Source: Collinsella sp. (GTDB taxonomy: Bacteria; Actinomycetota; Coriobacteriia; Coriobacteriales; Coriobacteriaceae). From it: DNA of 7,005 nucleotides. The translations under genes were made by a program, and so were the position numbers. The stretch spans positions 1-7,005 of the forward strand of contig JAIJJM010000112.1 in NCBI GenBank assembly GCA_022728415.1, in the 5' to 3' direction. The notes under the pieces are model-generated. The model saw only the letters and a program-made list of their open reading frames with translations. It did not search any database and was not told the origin of the DNA. Shown in pieces: positions 5,491 to 7,005 of this stretch (positions within the stretch are counted from its first letter, which is position 1; each line of letters starts with the position of its first letter).

Positions 5491-5526
5491 GACCGCCGGC
5501 GCCGCCCCGCGCCGGCGGTCTTTTTT
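5491..5526 (+). terminator. Strong intrinsic terminator of the 96-aa gene
   Basis: GACCGCCGGCGC (5491-5502) and GCGCCGGCGGTC (5509-5520) form a perfect 12-bp GC-rich stem with a 6-nt loop, followed at once by six T residues (5521-5526). It lies 25 nt after the stop codon and insulates the MarR operon downstream. Confidence 0.97.
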
Positions 5527-5567
5527 GTCGATATGTTATATAGGTCGCACGTCTTGCACGGTCACCC

Positions 5568-5607
5568 TTGACGATAGTCAAAACTCGGACTAACCTGAAA
5601 CTACAAT
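5568..5607 (+). promoter_or_regulatory. Candidate promoter of the MarR-ABC operon
   Basis: Two overlapping readings are possible. TTGACG (5568-5573) is a near-perfect -35, with TAACCT (5591-5596) as a poor -10 exactly 17 bp later. TACAAT (5602-5607) is a five-of-six -10 but lacks a good -35 at the right distance. Either gives a start point near 5603-5615, so the two operator copies would cover the spacer and the start site. The terminator at 5526 implies that a promoter must lie here. Confidence 0.5.
5575..5592. promoter_or_regulatory. MarR operator, copy 1
   Basis: TAGTCAAAACTCGGACTA is a dyad: TAGTC and GACTA are inverted around an 8-bp centre. An identical 18-bp copy lies 33 bp downstream. 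It fills the spacer after the TTGACG -35, so a bound dimer would block RNA polymerase. Confidence 0.75.
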
Positions 5608-5625
5608 TAGTCAAAACTCGGACTA
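5608..5625. promoter_or_regulatory. MarR operator, copy 2
   Basis: This is an exact repeat of the 18-bp dyad at 5575-5592, placed over the expected transcription start and ending 16 bp before the preferred MarR start codon. The 33-bp centre-to-centre distance is about three helical turns, so two dimers could sit on the same face. The outermost ends also mirror each other (GATAGTC at 5573-5579, GACTATC at 5621-5627). Confidence 0.75.
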
Positions 5626-5641
5626 TCGAATGGTGGGAGAG

Positions 5642-6142
5642 ATGGATTGCGCGGTTACGTTGGTCGATTTTGACCGGATGCTCAACGGGCTTGACCGTAT
5701 CTATTCGGAGTTCGCGCGTGCCTGCGGTCTTTCGGACTGCGCCTACTGGATGCTCGTCGACACGAGTGCAGCGGGCGGAAGCGTTGCCGTGAGTAGGCTG
5801 ACGAGTGAATGGTTCTACAGCAAACAGACCATCAATTCGGCGATCAAGACGCTTAGGGCGCGAGGGCTTGCGACGTTGGAGTTTGCCGAGGGCAGTCGTA
5901 AGAACAAGGTTGTGCGACTGACCGAAGAAGGTACGCAGTTTGCCAAGCGCTACGCGTTGCCGGCACAAAAAGCCGAGCAACAGGCATTCGAGGCGCTCGA
6001 GCCGTGGGAACAGTGCGAGATCATGCGCTTGGTCGGTAAGTTCTCCCATGTTCTTAACGAAGAGTGCGAGGCATTTAAACGGCAAGTAGCCGCCGAGAAC
6101 GAGGCTGACGATAAGGGCGAAGGGGAGACATGCGACTCTTAA
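5642..6142 (+). CDS. MarR-family transcriptional regulator
   Basis: A 166-aa winged-helix repressor, typical MarR length. A helical dimerisation segment covers about 8-40. The winged helix-turn-helix at about 47-97 has the recognition stretch YSKQTINSAIKTLRARGLATLE, the wing EGSRKNKVVRLTEEG, and the following helix. A C-terminal helical region completes the dimer interface. Most such proteins bind a palindrome in their own promoter and release it on binding a toxic small molecule; two identical dyads lie just upstream. The ATG at 5642 has a purine-rich GGTGGGAGAG before it. The in-frame ATG at 5630, four codons earlier, has no ribosome binding site and nearly touches the operator. Its 3' end overlaps the ABC gene by 13 bp in another frame, indicating translational coupling. 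The inducer is unknown. Confidence 0.92.
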   Translation: MDCAVTLVDFDRMLNGLDRIYSEFARACGLSDCAYWMLVDTSAAGGSVAVSRLTSEWFYSKQTINSAIKTLRARGLATLEFAEGSRKNKVVRLTEEGTQFAKRYALPAQKAEQQAFEALEPWEQCEIMRLVGKFSHVLNEECEAFKRQVAAENEADDKGEGETCDS

Positions 6143-7005
6143 TGAGGTTTATGAGGCCGTATCGCGGGCTGATTGCGGTGACGCTGTTTGTGCTGCTGAT
6201 AGATAACGTCGGCACGCTGCTGGTGCCTACAATGTTGGCGAATATGGTCAATACTGGTATCACGACGGGCGATATCGACTACATCTTGCGCAACGGCGTG
6301 TATATGCTCATCGCGACCGGCATGGCCAGTGGCGGCGCGGTGCTGGGCTGCTATCTTTCGGCCCGTCTGGCGGCCAATGTGGCCTGCGACATTCGCAACG
6401 CCGTCTACGATAAGTCGCTCGAGCTATCCGCCAGCGACTTTGAGCGCTTTGGTACGGGTTCGATGATCACGCGCTCGCTCAACGACATCAACGTGATCCA
6501 GCAAGCGATCCTGCAGACGATTCAGCTGGTGTTACCGGTACCGTTCTTGGCCGTGGCGGGCATCATCTTTGCCTGGTTTATCGATCCTGCCATGGGCACG
6601 CTGCTGGGCGTGGTCGTTGCGATCGTGCTGGTGGCGGCGGTCTTTACCGTTGCCAACGCCGCGCCGATCTTTATGCGCCTGCAGAGCTTTATCGACCGCA
6701 TGAACGTGGTGCTGCGCGAGAACATCGTGGGCGTGCGCGTCATCCGCGCATTTAACAAGGAGCGCCACGAGGAGCAGCGCCTGGACGAGGTGTTTAGCGA
6801 TTACGCAGCCAATGCCATCAAGGTCAACCACCTGTTTGTGGGTCTCGACAGCTCAAGCTTCTTTTTGATGAATATCGCCGAGGTGGCGGTGCTGTGGGTG
6901 GGCGGCAACCGCGTGGGCGTCCATGCCATGCAAATCGGCAGCATCTCGGCCGTGCTGGAGTACGCGATCCTGATCTTGTTCTTTGTGATGATGGCGCAGA
7001 TGGTG
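6130..7005 (+). CDS. ABC exporter subunit, transmembrane domain (partial, runs off window)
   Basis: The first 292 residues of a type I (multidrug/lipid-type) ABC exporter half-transporter; the reading frame is open to the window edge. Six membrane helices are visible at about 12-34, 54-77, 131-150, 153-175, 243-260 and 272-292. The intracellular coupling segment FERFGTGSMITRSLND lies at 104-119, and GVRVIRAFNKERHEEQ at 201-216 is the hallmark of the ABC_membrane domain. The nucleotide-binding domain should follow outside the window. MarR-ABC-ABC operons usually encode a heterodimeric drug exporter, so a second half-transporter gene is expected downstream. The start at 6130 is served by GAAGGGGAG; the ATG at 6142-6144 overlaps the MarR stop (TAATG) and could be used by reinitiation. 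The substrate is unknown. Confidence 0.93.
   Translation, partial: MRLLMRFMRPYRGLIAVTLFVLLIDNVGTLLVPTMLANMVNTGITTGDIDYILRNGVYMLIATGMASGGAVLGCYLSARLAANVACDIRNAVYDKSLELSASDFERFGTGSMITRSLNDINVIQQAILQTIQLVLPVPFLAVAGIIFAWFIDPAMGTLLGVVVAIVLVAAVFTVANAAPIFMRLQSFIDRMNVVLRENIVGVRVIRAFNKERHEEQRLDEVFSDYAANAIKVNHLFVGLDSSSFFLMNIAEVAVLWVGGNRVGVHAMQIGSISAVLEYAILILFFVMMAQMV

Noticed and set aside
5462..6085. 207-codon minus-strand frame opposite the MarR gene
   Set aside because: It reads straight through the strong terminator and the operators and has no domain; it is the antisense of MarR.

Overview
The window is ordinary-looking chromosomal DNA from a fairly GC-rich bacterium with G/C-biased third codon positions and purine-rich ribosome binding sites. 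Gene content and style (a GntR/FCD regulator, a YeiH-type exporter, a Fis-type regulator without intact ATPase motifs, a MarR gene overlapping an ABC exporter gene) suggest a gut actinobacterium of the Coriobacteriia, perhaps Collinsella-like. That assignment is inference; no rRNA or marker gene is present. There is no transposase, integrase, phage gene, tRNA or CRISPR array.

Layout. (1) A GntR/FadR-family regulator lies on the minus strand at the left edge and ends in a stem-loop that overlaps its stop codon. It is divergent from a YeiH-family (putative sulfate exporter) membrane protein on the plus strand. The shared gap holds an imperfect palindrome that could be the regulator's site. (2) A 241-265 bp gap rich in inverted repeats, two of which cross each other, precedes a plus-strand regulator. 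That regulator has a degenerate sigma-54-activator-type AAA+ domain (Walker A Lys and Walker B Asp-Glu missing) and an intact C-terminal Fis helix-turn-helix. (3) Next is an unrecognised single-pass membrane protein. It converges with a minus-strand small nitroreductase. The gap between them contains a 100-bp nested palindrome with perfect 20-bp arms and a possible 5-bp flanking duplication. (4) Divergent from the nitroreductase is a 96-aa four-cysteine protein of unknown function. It has a strongly folded leader, an excellent ribosome binding site and a textbook intrinsic terminator. (5) The right end is an operon: a MarR-family regulator whose 3' end overlaps the start of an ABC exporter subunit running off the window. 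Two identical 18-bp palindromic sites 33 bp apart lie over the presumed promoter, the classic layout of an autoregulated MarR-ABC efflux operon.

Functionally these are four or five independent transcription units. The two regulator-transporter pairs (GntR/YeiH and MarR/ABC) are the most coherent modules. No complete new defence or metabolic system is visible. The most unusual items are the pseudo-ATPase regulator, the nested palindrome, the folded leader of the 96-aa gene and the tandem MarR operator.
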